Shown: positions 26,190 through 37,008, counted from the stretch's first letter. The stretch: 64,000 bases of DNA from Sedimentitalea sp041224545 (GCF_041224545.1 NZ_JBGFGP010000143.1:62001-126000); one strand, 5' to 3'. The notes: generated by a model not told the origin, from the sequence alone. A program made the numbers and translations.

Positions 26190-26930
26190 TCAGCCGGACC
26201 AGCCACCATCGATGATGTGTGGCTGACCGGTGGTAAACCCGCTTTCGTCACTGGCGAGATACACCACGAGTGCGGCGATTTCCTCGGCCCTGGCGATACG
26301 GCCCATCGGCTGGCGTGCGACGAAATCCTTCATCGCCTTGTCATAATCTCCGGTGGCGCGCAGGCGATCATGCAGCGACGGGCTTTCAACCGTGCCCGGG
26401 CAGATGGCGTTACAGCGGATGCCGCGGGTAATGTACTCGATTGCCACCGATTTCGTCAGGCCGATCACCGCTGCCTTGGTCGTGCCATAGACGAAGCGGT
26501 TTGGCGCACCGATGATCGACGAGCAGGCCGACGACATGTTGATGATCGATCCACCGCCCCGTTCGAGCATTCCGGGGAGTGCTGCGCGAATGGTGCGGAA
26601 CATCGATTTGACGTTCAGGTCGAGCGCGAAATCCATTTCCTGGTCCGTCGCGTCGAGAACCGAGCCCGCATGGACAAATCCGGCGCAGTTGAACAGCACG
26701 TCGGGTTGGGATTGTGCGACGCCCGCGACCACGGATTCCGTATCGAGGACGTTCATGGAAAAGGTTTCGATTTTCCCGTCCGCTTCCTGTGCCAGCGAGG
26801 CCAGCGCGTCGTCGTTGATGTCGGTTGCAAAGACATGCGCCCCCTCTGCGGCCATGGCAAGCGCCGAAGCTTTGCCGATGCCCTGTCCCGCGGCCGTGAT
26901 CAATGCGCGTTTTCCGTCCAGTCGTGCCAT
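26190..26930 (-). CDS. SDR oxidoreductase, probable 2-keto-3-deoxy-sugar-acid dehydrogenase
   Basis: 246 aa. Classical short-chain dehydrogenase: TAAGQGIG cofactor motif near residue 12, NCAG near residue 85, Ser in NMSSAC and YGTTK (Tyr/Lys) catalytic residues, C-terminal GQPHIIDGGWSG. Among SDRs it resembles the 2-keto-3-deoxy-L-fuconate dehydrogenase / DHRS6 group. First gene of the minus-strand operon SDR, dehydratase, FAH hydrolase, hydroxyacid dehydrogenase, which fits successive steps. A decayed idonate dehydrogenase lies immediately upstream on the same strand. Confidence 0.88.
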   Translation of the reverse strand: MARLDGKRALITAAGQGIGKASALAMAAEGAHVFATDINDDALASLAQEADGKIETFSMNVLDTESVVAGVAQSQPDVLFNCAGFVHAGSVLDATDQEMDFALDLNVKSMFRTIRAALPGMLERGGGSIINMSSACSSIIGAPNRFVYGTTKAAVIGLTKSVAIEYITRGIRCNAICPGTVESPSLHDRLRATGDYDKAMKDFVARQPMGRIARAEEIAALVVYLASDESGFTTGQPHIIDGGWSG

Positions 26931-26942
26931 GTTCCCTCTCGT

Positions 26943-27206
26943 TTAACGGGGCGTTGCGAAATCTATCGGCACCTTCATCGCGCGCGAGCGATCTCCGGCC
27001 ATTTCAAAGGCTTGCACGGCCCCTCCAAGGGATATCGTCCGCTGGGCAACGGTTGCAGTTCGAGCGTGCCGGTGTTGATCGGCGATACCGCCTCGGCAAA
27101 TGCCGCCAATTTTGAAGCGTCGCCTGATCTGATCGGGAGAGCCCATATCACAAACATATGATTCTATGCGCAAATCCTTTGCCGCATGGATGACCACAGC
27201 TTTCAT
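26943..27206 (-). pseudogene. idnD: Remnant of L-idonate 5-dehydrogenase (zinc alcohol dehydrogenase)
   Basis: The first 15 codons (MKAVVIHAAKDLRIE) are the canonical start of L-idonate 5-dehydrogenase-like medium-chain dehydrogenases. Almost at once the sequence jumps to the C-terminal part: KLAAFAEAVSPINTGTLELQ, then PSGRYPLEG in a second frame, then AFEMAGDRSRAMKVPIDFA back in the first frame. About 270 internal residues, with the zinc and NAD sites, are missing and there is at least one frameshift. It is therefore dead. Being upstream of the SDR, it was probably once the first gene of the sugar-acid operon. Confidence 0.78.
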
Positions 27207-27328
27207 TTATCCCCCCGGAACCGGCCCTGAAAAGCGCCGTTTTTTATGGCCTAGTCGAAAGCGATTCAAAATACTAGGGTCCAGTTCCGCCAGGTCAACG
27301 GCGTATCAGCACCGGGGGAGAGAGCGTT

Positions 27329-27577
27329 TTGGGGAAGAACTATTTTGATCTTTCGGGCAGGCGGGCGCCGGTCACCGGGTCCAGCCTGGGGATCGGCCGA
27401 CCTTTACAGAATAGCTTGAAGAACGCGCGCCTGCCGGGGCGTAATTTCGTGCCGGGCGGGCTCTCAGGGTTCCAGTTCAAGGATCTGACCAACCTGCTTG
27501 GCGAGGCGGAAAGCCTGGGGACTGTCGCTTACGATCTCACAGCATACCCGCGACCGGTTCGCGCATTTCTGCGATGA
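27329..27577 (+). pseudogene. Remnant of SDR, gluconate 5-dehydrogenase-like
   Basis: Begins MGKNYFDLSGRRAPVTGSSLG, very close to the start of gluconate 5-dehydrogenase-type SDRs (FDLSGRRALVTGSSxGIG). The Rossmann glycine motif survives as GSSLGIG, then similarity becomes patchy (LGEAESLGTVAYDL) and the frame stops after 82 codons. A functional SDR needs about 250 aa including the YxxxK site, which is absent. The start is TTG with GGGGGAGAG upstream. The region 27207-27328 between the two remnants holds no gene. Confidence 0.7.
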
Positions 27578-27656
27578 GATGGTGGGCGGCGAGATGGATC
27601 ATTCGGGTCTTTTTCTCGAATCATGAGCACGAAACAACCTGAAGATGGACTGAACG

Positions 27657-28658
27657 ATGACAAAGATCCTGATCCTTGGCGGCGGCGGCATGATCGGCCA
27701 GAAGCTGGCTCACCGGTTGGCGGCCGAGGGCTGGCAAGGTGGGGAGGCCGAGGTGATCCTGCACGACATGGCGTTCCCGCCCTCGGGCGCCGGGGCCGCG
27801 CAGCGGTTGACAGGCAGCCTGACCGACGCCGGGACAACCGAACGGCTGGCCGCCATGCGCCCCGACGTGGTGTTTCACCTCGCCTCGATCGTGTCGGGCG
27901 AGGCCGAGCAGAATTTCGACAAGGGATGGGAGGTGAACATGTTTCCCACCTGGAACCTGTTGTCGGCGTTGCGGGCCGAACACGCGGACAGCGGTGGCAC
28001 ATATCGGCCCCGCGTGGTGTTTTCGTCGTCTATCGCGGTGTTCGGCGCACCGTTTCCCGACAAGATCGGTGATGATTTTCTGGCGGCGCCGCTCACCTCC
28101 TACGGCGCGCAGAAAGCCTGTTGCGAGACGATGATCGGTGACTTCAGCCGCAAGGGTTTCATCGATGGCGTATCCATTCGGCTGCCGACGATCTGCGTGC
28201 GTCCGGGCAAGCCGAACAAGGCCGCGTCCGGCTTCTTTTCCGGTATCATCCGCGAACCGCTGAACGGTCAGGAGGCAGTGTTGCCGGTGCCTGACACGGT
28301 GCGTCACTGGCACGCGTCGCCGCGCTCGGCGGTGGGCTTTCTTCTGCATGCGGGCAGCATGGACCTCGATCCGCTCGGGGCGCGGCGCAGCCTGAACATG
28401 CCGGGCCTGTCCTGCACCGTTGCCGAACAGATCGAAGCCCTGCGCGAGGTGGCCGGCGCGGACGCGGTCGGGCGTATCCGCAGAGAGCCGGACGCGGCGA
28501 TCATGCAGATCGTCGCCGGCTGGCCACGTGATTTCGATACGGCACGGGCGCGGGCGCTTGGGTTCGTGGCGGAATCTGAGTTTTCCGAGATCATTCGAAC
28601 CTATATCGCCGAGGAACGGCTTGCTGGCCGAGTGTCGAGGAGATTGCGTGACAGGTGA
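27657..28658 (+). CDS. NAD-dependent epimerase/dehydratase, DenD (D-erythronate dehydrogenase)-like
   Basis: 333 aa, intact. Extended SDR: ILILGGGGMIGQKL near the N-terminus binds NAD; VVFHLASIVSGEAEQNF, VFSSSIAVFGAP and SYGAQKACCE (Tyr-x3-Lys) form the active site. The ASIVSGEAEQNFDKG block is characteristic of the D-erythronate dehydrogenase group, which oxidises four-carbon sugar acids. Its usual partners (OtnK/OtnC/OtnI) are not seen here. Its 3' end overlaps the end of the decayed GntR regulator on the other strand. Confidence 0.83.
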   Translation: MTKILILGGGGMIGQKLAHRLAAEGWQGGEAEVILHDMAFPPSGAGAAQRLTGSLTDAGTTERLAAMRPDVVFHLASIVSGEAEQNFDKGWEVNMFPTWNLLSALRAEHADSGGTYRPRVVFSSSIAVFGAPFPDKIGDDFLAAPLTSYGAQKACCETMIGDFSRKGFIDGVSIRLPTICVRPGKPNKAASGFFSGIIREPLNGQEAVLPVPDTVRHWHASPRSAVGFLLHAGSMDLDPLGARRSLNMPGLSCTVAEQIEALREVAGADAVGRIRREPDAAIMQIVAGWPRDFDTARARALGFVAESEFSEIIRTYIAEERLAGRVSRRLRDR

Positions 28659-28850
28659 TCTCGAATTGCCTGTCGCAGCGCCCTGGCGTCCCCCGCGGGC
28701 GCCCACTCAACGATGCGCGCATGTTCTTCGACATTGCGGGGAAAATAGCGGGCATAACTGCCTGGACCCACAGGGTGATGCCTTCGCGGCCAGAGTTCTG
28801 CAACAACGCTTTTACGAAGTGATCATGCGCTATGTTGTCGTGCGTCCCAC
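28601..28850 (-). pseudogene. Remnant of GntR-family regulator (FCD ligand domain)
   Basis: On the minus strand the C-terminal FCD-type region is readable in two frames. One gives DHFVKALLQNSGREGITLWVQ; after a frameshift near 28757 the other gives YARYFPRNVEEHARIVEWAP and then GDARALRQAIRDHLSRNLLD to a stop at 28601-28603. The N-terminal winged helix-turn-helix could not be found upstream. The upstream limit given is approximate. It presumably once controlled the adjacent sugar-acid genes. Confidence 0.6.
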
Positions 28851-28943
28851 ACTGTGGATGACCGAGGCGTCGCTCTGGATCAGCCGAACGGTCTATCCGT
28901 TTTACCGTCTCCACGCGGTCCAAGGAGCCCAACCTCACCCTGT

Positions 28944-29045
28944 ATGAGGTTACGCCACCTGCTTGATGTTCTGTCGACGCTGGCGATCATCATATTTTGC
29001 CTTGCGTTGATCTGTTGCGTGTTTAGCAGTTTAGTCGCAGGTTGA
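28944..29045 (+). other. 33-aa single-transmembrane ORF, possible TRAP small-permease relic
   Basis: Encodes MRLRHLLDVLSTLAIIIFCL followed by ALICCVFSSLVAG and a stop. The charged start and single helix resemble the first helix of TRAP transporter DctQ subunits, which are otherwise about 150-200 aa. AAGGAG at 28922-28927 is far (16 bp) from the ATG. It lies in a stretch with no intact gene (28659-29153), beside the GntR remnant. It could be a relic or chance. Confidence 0.3.
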
Positions 29046-29153
29046 GGGTATGAGAACACATCGCTGATCCGGTCCGTGCGGCTATTTCGGTGAGTGCACG
29101 CTGTCAACGGTTCCATTGATCGACCCGCACTGCGACAAAGAGGAAGAAGAGAG

Positions 29154-30665
29154 ATGAGAGATTTCATCCGCCTTGACCCAGACGACAACGTCGTGACCGC
29201 GACCCATGCGTTGCAGGCTGGCGTGCAGATAGAAGAGGTGACCACGACCGGGCTGGTTCCCTCGGGTCACAAGATCGCCACACGCCCGATCCGCAAGGGC
29301 GATCAGATCCGCAAATACGCGCAGTTCATCGGTCTCGCGTCGCAGGACATTGCGCCGGGCGAGCATGTGCATACGCATAACGTGGCCTTTCGCAACACCG
29401 AGACGTCTTATGAATTTGGCACCGATTTGCGCCCGGTCGTTCCGGTTCCCGAGGCGCAGGTGGACAGGTTCATGGGGTATCGGCGTGCGAACGGCCGGGT
29501 CGGCACCCGTAATTATATCGCGGTGGTGACATCGGTGAACTGTTCCGCAACGGCCGCCCGCCGGATCGCGGATGCGTTCGGGCCTGATGAGATGGCGCAT
29601 TATCCGAATGTCGACGGGGTTGTGGCCTTTGTGCACGGAACCGGTTGTGGCATGGGCGGCGATGGCGAAGGGTTCGAGGCCCTGCAACGGGTGATGTGGG
29701 GCTATGCACGTCATCCGAACCATGCCGGTGTTCTCATGGTTGGGCTGGGCTGCGAGATGAACCAGATCGACTGGCTGCTTGACGCCTACGGATTGCAACA
29801 GGGGCCGCTGTTTCAGACCATGAACATTCAGTCGGTCGCCGGACTGCAACGCACGGTCGACATGGGCATCGAAAAGGTGCGCGCGATGTTGCCGCTGGCC
29901 AACGAAGCGCGGCGCGAGCCATGCCCGGCGTCGGACCTCATGGTGGCGCTGCAATGTGGCGGGTCCGACGCCTGGTCGGGCATTACCGCCAACCCGGCGC
30001 TTGGCTACGCGAGTGACCTCCTGGCGGCGCAGGGCGGCACCGGTGTGCTCGCGGAAACGCCCGAAATCTACGGGGCCGAGCATCTCCTGACGCGACGGGC
30101 GGCGGATCGCGAGACCGGCGACAAGCTCGTGGGGCTCATTCGTTGGTGGGAAGATTACACTGCGCGCAACCGGGGCAGCATGGACAACAACCCCAGCCCG
30201 GGAAACAAGAAGGGCGGGTTGACGACCATTCTCGAAAAATCGCTTGGCGCGGCGGCCAAGGGGGGCACCAGCCCGCTGATGGGGGTTTACAAATATGCCG
30301 AACCGGTGACGGCGGCGGGTTTCACCTTCATGGACAGCCCCGGCTACGATCCGGCCAGTGTAACTGGGCAGATCGCGGGTGGGTGCAACCTCGTCGTGTT
30401 CACCACGGGGCGCGGATCGGCTTTCGGCTCGAAACCGGCCCCGACGATCAAGGTGGCGACCAACAGCGAGATGTATGCCCGCATGATCGACGACATGGAC
30501 GTCAACGCCGGTGACATGCTGACCGACGGTATCACGCTCAAGCAGAAAGGTCGCGAGATTTACGAGCTGATCCTGCGGGTCGCTTCGGGCGAACCCAGCA
30601 AGTCAGAGGCCCAGGGACTCGGGGATTACGAATTCGTTCCCTGGCAGATCGGCGCCGTGATGTAA
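29154..30665 (+). CDS. Altronate dehydratase family protein (UxaA-like)
   Basis: 503 aa from ATG 29154, preceded by a purine-rich AGAGGAAGAAGAGAG. UxaA/GarD-type dehydratases convert D-altronate or D-galactarate to 2-keto-3-deoxy acids. An N-terminal SAF domain (about residues 1-85, with IRKGDQIRKYAQFIG and HTHNV) precedes the catalytic part. The catalytic part shows YRRANGRVGTRNYIAV, VHGTGCGMGG, GLGCEMNQID, LQCGGSDAWSG and SPGYDPASVTGQIAGGCN, with conserved Cys residues. Single polypeptide with both halves fused, as usual for UxaA. It is the last member of the sugar-acid island. Confidence 0.9.
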   Translation: MRDFIRLDPDDNVVTATHALQAGVQIEEVTTTGLVPSGHKIATRPIRKGDQIRKYAQFIGLASQDIAPGEHVHTHNVAFRNTETSYEFGTDLRPVVPVPEAQVDRFMGYRRANGRVGTRNYIAVVTSVNCSATAARRIADAFGPDEMAHYPNVDGVVAFVHGTGCGMGGDGEGFEALQRVMWGYARHPNHAGVLMVGLGCEMNQIDWLLDAYGLQQGPLFQTMNIQSVAGLQRTVDMGIEKVRAMLPLANEARREPCPASDLMVALQCGGSDAWSGITANPALGYASDLLAAQGGTGVLAETPEIYGAEHLLTRRAADRETGDKLVGLIRWWEDYTARNRGSMDNNPSPGNKKGGLTTILEKSLGAAAKGGTSPLMGVYKYAEPVTAAGFTFMDSPGYDPASVTGQIAGGCNLVVFTTGRGSAFGSKPAPTIKVATNSEMYARMIDDMDVNAGDMLTDGITLKQKGREIYELILRVASGEPSKSEAQGLGDYEFVPWQIGAVM

Positions 30666-30703
30666 CACCTGTCGCGGACAATCCGGAGGGTCCTGCTGGA
30701 GAC

Positions 30704-30720
30704 ATCATCGTTTCGATGAT
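30704..30720 (+). terminator. Short hairpin after altronate dehydratase
   Basis: Perfect 7-bp stem ATCATCG / CGATGAT with a TTT loop, 39 bp after the stop codon. No T-run follows, so a factor-assisted terminator is more likely than an intrinsic one. Confidence 0.35.
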
Positions 30721-30867
30721 CCGTTTCCTGCGGTGACGAACAGGCCGATGGCCTTCACCACGATTTGAAGACCAAAGCGCGCCCATGGACAGGATACCAA
30801 AAAATTGCTGTAGTTTGCCGAGGGCGGGATGGGAGCGGTTTGGCAGGCGATTTCGCGGATGCGATAT

Positions 30868-31044
30868 TGGTTTAGCGTTAAACCATATGTTATGCGTCAG
30901 GCGCAGGGAGGATATGCGCTCAGTGGGCTACGCGACGTAAACGGGGCATGTTAGGCACCGCGCAATCTATTGGATCGATCGATCCGGTTGGTTCTGACTA
31001 TGGGTGAAGGTTGATGATTTTAACCATAGTTTAATTTTAAACTA
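30868..31044. promoter_or_regulatory. Two AT-rich palindromes upstream of aceE
   Basis: The 413-bp gap 30666-31078 has no gene. In this GC-rich DNA two AT-rich palindromes stand out. One is TGGTTTA-gcgt-TAAACCA at 30868-30885. The other is TAGTTTAATTTTAAACTA at 31027-31044, 35 bp before the aceE start. A third related half-site, TTTTAACCAT, lies at about 31018-31027. They look like operator sites of one regulator of pyruvate dehydrogenase. The sequence does not match the E. coli PdhR site. Confidence 0.45.
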
Positions 31045-31078
31045 ACGCCGCAATCATGCGGGGCAAGGGAGAGGGCAT

Positions 31079-33733
<2,655 letters not shown>

Positions 33734-33757
33734 GTGCGGGCACGAGGAGACAGAATT

Positions 33758-35038
33758 ATGGCAACTGAAGTAACCGTGCCGGATATCGGCGATTTCAACG
33801 ACGTTCCGGTGGTGAGCGTTCTCGTGAGCGTGGGCGATGTGGTCGCGCAGGAAGATCCGCTGATCGAACTGGAAAGCGACAAGGCGACGATGGAAGTGCC
33901 GAGCCCCGCTGCGGGCAAGGTGACGGAGATCAAGGTCAGTGAAGGCGACAAGGTGTCCAAGGGCAGCGTGATCATGATGGTCGAGGCCGAAGAGCAGGAA
34001 GACGAGGCAGGGGGGGCGTCCGAACCGGCCGTCGAGGCCGCTTCGGACGCTGCCGCCCCTCCAGCCGCTGCGCCCGCGGCACCGGCCGCGCCGCCGGCGG
34101 CTGCGCCTGCCGTGACGGATGCGGGATTCGGCAAGGTGCATGCCAGCCCGTCGGTGCGCGCCTTTGCCCGTCAGCTCGATGTCGATCTCAGCAAGGTCAA
34201 CGGCACCGGGCGCAAGGGACGTATCCTGCGCGAGGATGTGACCAAGTACCTGAAATCATCGGCTGCGCCTGCAGCCGCTGCGGGCGGGGCGCAGGGTGGG
34301 ATGGGTATCCCGCCGATCCCCGCCGTGGACTTCAGCAAGTTCGGCCCTGTCGAGGATGTGGAGATGCCGCGCATCAAGAAGCTCTCCGGACCGGCATTGC
34401 ACCGTTCATGGCTCAACATTCCGCATGTCACGCATAACGAAGAGGCCGACATCACCGATCTTGACGGGTATCGGCGCGAGCTGGATGCGCAGGCCAAGGA
34501 AGACGGCTATCGCGTGACGCTGTTGAGCTTTGTCATCAAGGCGTCGGTCTCGGCGCTCAAGAAACACTGGGAGGTGAATTCGTCGATCCACCCGGACGGA
34601 GACAAGCTGATCAGGAAGGATTTCTACAACATCGGATTCGCCGCCGACACGCCGAACGGTCTGGTTGTGCCGGTGATCCGGGATGCGGACCGCAAGGGCA
34701 TCATCGAGATTTCCAAGGAGTTGGGCGCGTTGTCGGCCAAGGCCCGCGAGGGCAAGCTCAAGGGCGACGACATGTCGGGGGCGACTTTCACGATCTCGTC
34801 GCTGGGCGGCATCGGCGGCACGTCGTTCACGCCGATCGTCAACGCGCCGGAGGTGGCGATCCTGGGCCTGACGCGCTCCAAGATGGCACCGGTCTGGAAT
34901 GGCGAGGATTTCGTGCCGCGCAACTTGCAGCCCCTGAGCCTGTCTTATGACCATCGGGCCATCGACGGCGCGCTGGCCGCGCGCTTCTGTGCCACGCTGA
35001 AACACCTGCTCGGCGATGTGCGCCGATTGATGCTTTAG
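33758..35038 (+). CDS. aceF: Dihydrolipoyl acetyltransferase E2 of pyruvate dehydrogenase
   Basis: 426 aa from ATG 33758, 24 bp after aceE. One lipoyl domain at residues 1-75 (ELESDKATMEVPSP, lipoylated Lys). An Ala/Pro linker, then the peripheral subunit-binding domain near residue 130 (ASPSVRAFARQLDVDLSKV, GTGRKGRILREDV). The catalytic acetyltransferase domain ends with SYDHRAIDGALAARF (His and Asp of HxxxDG). A single lipoyl domain is fewer than the three of E. coli AceF; the second lipoyl domain of the system is on E3. Confidence 0.95.
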   Translation: MATEVTVPDIGDFNDVPVVSVLVSVGDVVAQEDPLIELESDKATMEVPSPAAGKVTEIKVSEGDKVSKGSVIMMVEAEEQEDEAGGASEPAVEAASDAAAPPAAAPAAPAAPPAAAPAVTDAGFGKVHASPSVRAFARQLDVDLSKVNGTGRKGRILREDVTKYLKSSAAPAAAAGGAQGGMGIPPIPAVDFSKFGPVEDVEMPRIKKLSGPALHRSWLNIPHVTHNEEADITDLDGYRRELDAQAKEDGYRVTLLSFVIKASVSALKKHWEVNSSIHPDGDKLIRKDFYNIGFAADTPNGLVVPVIRDADRKGIIEISKELGALSAKAREGKLKGDDMSGATFTISSLGGIGGTSFTPIVNAPEVAILGLTRSKMAPVWNGEDFVPRNLQPLSLSYDHRAIDGALAARFCATLKHLLGDVRRLML

Positions 35039-35051
35039 GGAGGGCGCAGGG

Positions 35052-36797
35052 ATGGATGTCAAAGTACCCGATATCGGTGATTTTTCCGAAGTGCCCGTCG
35101 TCAGCATTCTGGTTGCTGTGGGAGATGAGGTGTCTGCCGAAGATCCGTTGATCGAGCTTGAAAGCGACAAGGCCACGATGGAGGTCCCGAGTCCGGCGGC
35201 TGGCAAGGTCGCCGAGATCAAGGTGGCAGAGGGTGACAAGGTCTCGAAAGGCAGCGTGATCCTTGTGCTGGAAGGAGCGGACTCGGACGACGCGGCCGGG
35301 CAGGGCCGCGAACCGGCAGCCGCCAAATCTGCGCCCGCTGCCGCCGCTGCGACCGGAACCGCCAGCGGTGAGGGTGAGCATCACGCAGAGGTGGTTGTGC
35401 TCGGCTCCGGGCCCGGCGGCTATACGGCCGCGTATCGTGCTGCGGATCTTGGCAAGTCGGTCATCCTGATCGAGCGCGAAGACCGTCTGGGTGGTGTTTG
35501 CCTGAACGTGGGCTGTATCCCGTCCAAGGCTCTGCTGCATGCGGCAAAGGTCATCACCGAAGCCGAGGAAATGGGTGAACACGGCATCAGTTTCGCCAAG
35601 CCCAAGGTTGATCTGGATGCGCTGCGCGGCTGGAAGGACGGGGTAGTCAGCCAGCTGACCGGCGGTCTGGACGGGCTGGCCCGCGCGCGCAAGGTCAAGG
35701 TGGTGCGCGGTACGGGAACCTTTTCGGGGCCGAACATGATCGCGGTGTCGGGCGGAGAAGACGGCGACACGACAGTCAGTTTCGACCAGTGCATCATCGC
35801 CGCCGGTTCCGAACCGGTCGAACTGCCCTTTGTCCCGCATGACGACCCGCGCGTGATGGATAGCACCGGCGCACTGGAACTTGCCGAGGTCCCGAAACGC
35901 CTGCTGGTGCTGGGCGGTGGCATCATCGGTTTGGAGATGGCCTGTGTCTATGACGCGCTGGGTTCCAGGGTTACGGTTGTGGAGTTCATGGACCAGCTGA
36001 TGCCCGGTGCGGACAAGGACATGGTCCGACCGCTGCACAAGCGCATCGAAGGCCGCTATGAGAAGATCATGCTCAAGACCAAGGTGACCGCGATGGAGGC
36101 GCTGAAAAAGGGCCTGAAAGTCACCTTTGAAGATGACAAGGGCGAGGTCACGACCGACATGTTCGACCGGGTTCTGGTTTCGGTCGGGCGGCGGCCCAAC
36201 GGCAAGCTGATCAATGCCGAAGCGGCGGGCGTCGCGGTGGACGAGCGTGGTTTCATCGCGGTCGACAACCAGCAGCGCACCGGCGTGTCGCATATCTTTG
36301 CCATCGGTGACGTGGTCGGACAGCCGATGCTGGCCCACAAGGCGGTGCACGAAGGCAAGGTCGCGGCAGAGGTTGCTGCGGGCCACAAGCGGGCGTTTGA
36401 TGCGATGGTCATCCCCTCGGTTGCCTATACGGATCCGGAGGTTGCCTGGGTCGGGCTGACCGAAACGCAGGCCAAGGAAAAGGGGATCAAGGTCGGGAAA
36501 GGCGTATTTCCCTGGGCCGCGTCGGGCCGGTCATTGTCGAACGGGCGCAGCGAAGGCATGACCAAGATCCTGTTCGACCCCGAGGATGACCGCGTTGTCG
36601 GCGCGGCGATCGTCGGGACCAATGCCGGCGATCTCATCGCCGAGGCGGCGCTCGCCATCGAGATGGGCGCGGATGCCGTCGATCTTGGGCACACGATCCA
36701 CCCGCATCCGACGCTCAGCGAAACGCTGAACTTTGCGGCGGAGATGTTCGAGGGCACCATTACCGATCTGATGCCGCCGAAAAAGCGCAAGAAGTAA
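35052..36797 (+). CDS. lpdA: Dihydrolipoyl dehydrogenase E3 with N-terminal lipoyl domain
   Basis: 581 aa, about 110 longer than plain E3. Residues 1-76 are a lipoyl domain nearly matching that of AceF (VPDIGDFSEVPVVSILV, ELESDKATMEVPSP). After an Ala-rich linker come the FAD motif VVLGSGPGGYTAAYRAADLG, the redox disulfide GGVCLNVGCIPSKALL, the NAD motif VLGGGIIGLEMACVY and the C-terminal HPHPTLSE catalytic His/Glu. It reoxidises dihydrolipoamide to close the cycle. Lipoyl-E3 fusions are known in betaproteobacteria and Neisseria with AceE-type complexes, consistent with the operon. Confidence 0.95.
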   Translation: MDVKVPDIGDFSEVPVVSILVAVGDEVSAEDPLIELESDKATMEVPSPAAGKVAEIKVAEGDKVSKGSVILVLEGADSDDAAGQGREPAAAKSAPAAAAATGTASGEGEHHAEVVVLGSGPGGYTAAYRAADLGKSVILIEREDRLGGVCLNVGCIPSKALLHAAKVITEAEEMGEHGISFAKPKVDLDALRGWKDGVVSQLTGGLDGLARARKVKVVRGTGTFSGPNMIAVSGGEDGDTTVSFDQCIIAAGSEPVELPFVPHDDPRVMDSTGALELAEVPKRLLVLGGGIIGLEMACVYDALGSRVTVVEFMDQLMPGADKDMVRPLHKRIEGRYEKIMLKTKVTAMEALKKGLKVTFEDDKGEVTTDMFDRVLVSVGRRPNGKLINAEAAGVAVDERGFIAVDNQQRTGVSHIFAIGDVVGQPMLAHKAVHEGKVAAEVAAGHKRAFDAMVIPSVAYTDPEVAWVGLTETQAKEKGIKVGKGVFPWAASGRSLSNGRSEGMTKILFDPEDDRVVGAAIVGTNAGDLIAEAALAIEMGADAVDLGHTIHPHPTLSETLNFAAEMFEGTITDLMPPKKRKK

Positions 36798-36818
36798 GCG
36801 GTCATTCCGCAAGGTTAT

Positions 36819-36917
36819 AGCATTTCGCGATATACCTGAATCACCTAACGCTGCCTGAAATCAAAGATTTCAACGCGTTAGGTGACGCCAGATGTTTCAA
36901 GTTAATCGCGAAACGCT
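36819..36917. repeat. Nested three-level palindrome, candidate mobile repeat element
   Basis: Three concentric inverted repeats: outer AGCATTTCGCGAT (36819-36831) with ATCGCGAAACGCT (36905-36917), 12 of 13 pairing; middle TCACCTAACGC (36841-36851) with GCGTTAGGTGA (36875-36885), perfect; inner TGAAATC (36856-36862) with GATTTCA (36866-36872), perfect. The whole 99-bp unit is non-coding and could fold as a cruciform or RNA hairpin. The shape is that of a REP/MITE-like dispersed element. Confidence 0.6.
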
Positions 36918-36932
36918 TTAAACAATCTATCG

Positions 36933-36961
36933 GGGGCGCGTCAGGCAAAGTGGCGCGCCCC
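36933..36961 (+). terminator. GC-rich hairpin downstream of lpd
   Basis: Perfect 8-bp arms GGGGCGCG (36933-36940) and CGCGCCCC (36954-36961) with a 13-nt loop, without a T-run. It may end the aceE-aceF-lpd transcript or, from the other strand, lie beyond the EthD gene end. Confidence 0.35.
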
Positions 36962-37008
36962 GGGGTCATCGCCGCCAGAGGCACGGCATTGTTCAGAGCC
37001 GAGCCGGT

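Noticed and set aside
28659..29153. A plus-strand protein-coding gene spanning the gap before altronate dehydratase
   Set aside because: The plus-strand frames are short and unlike known proteins; the minus strand explains part of the region as a GntR relic.
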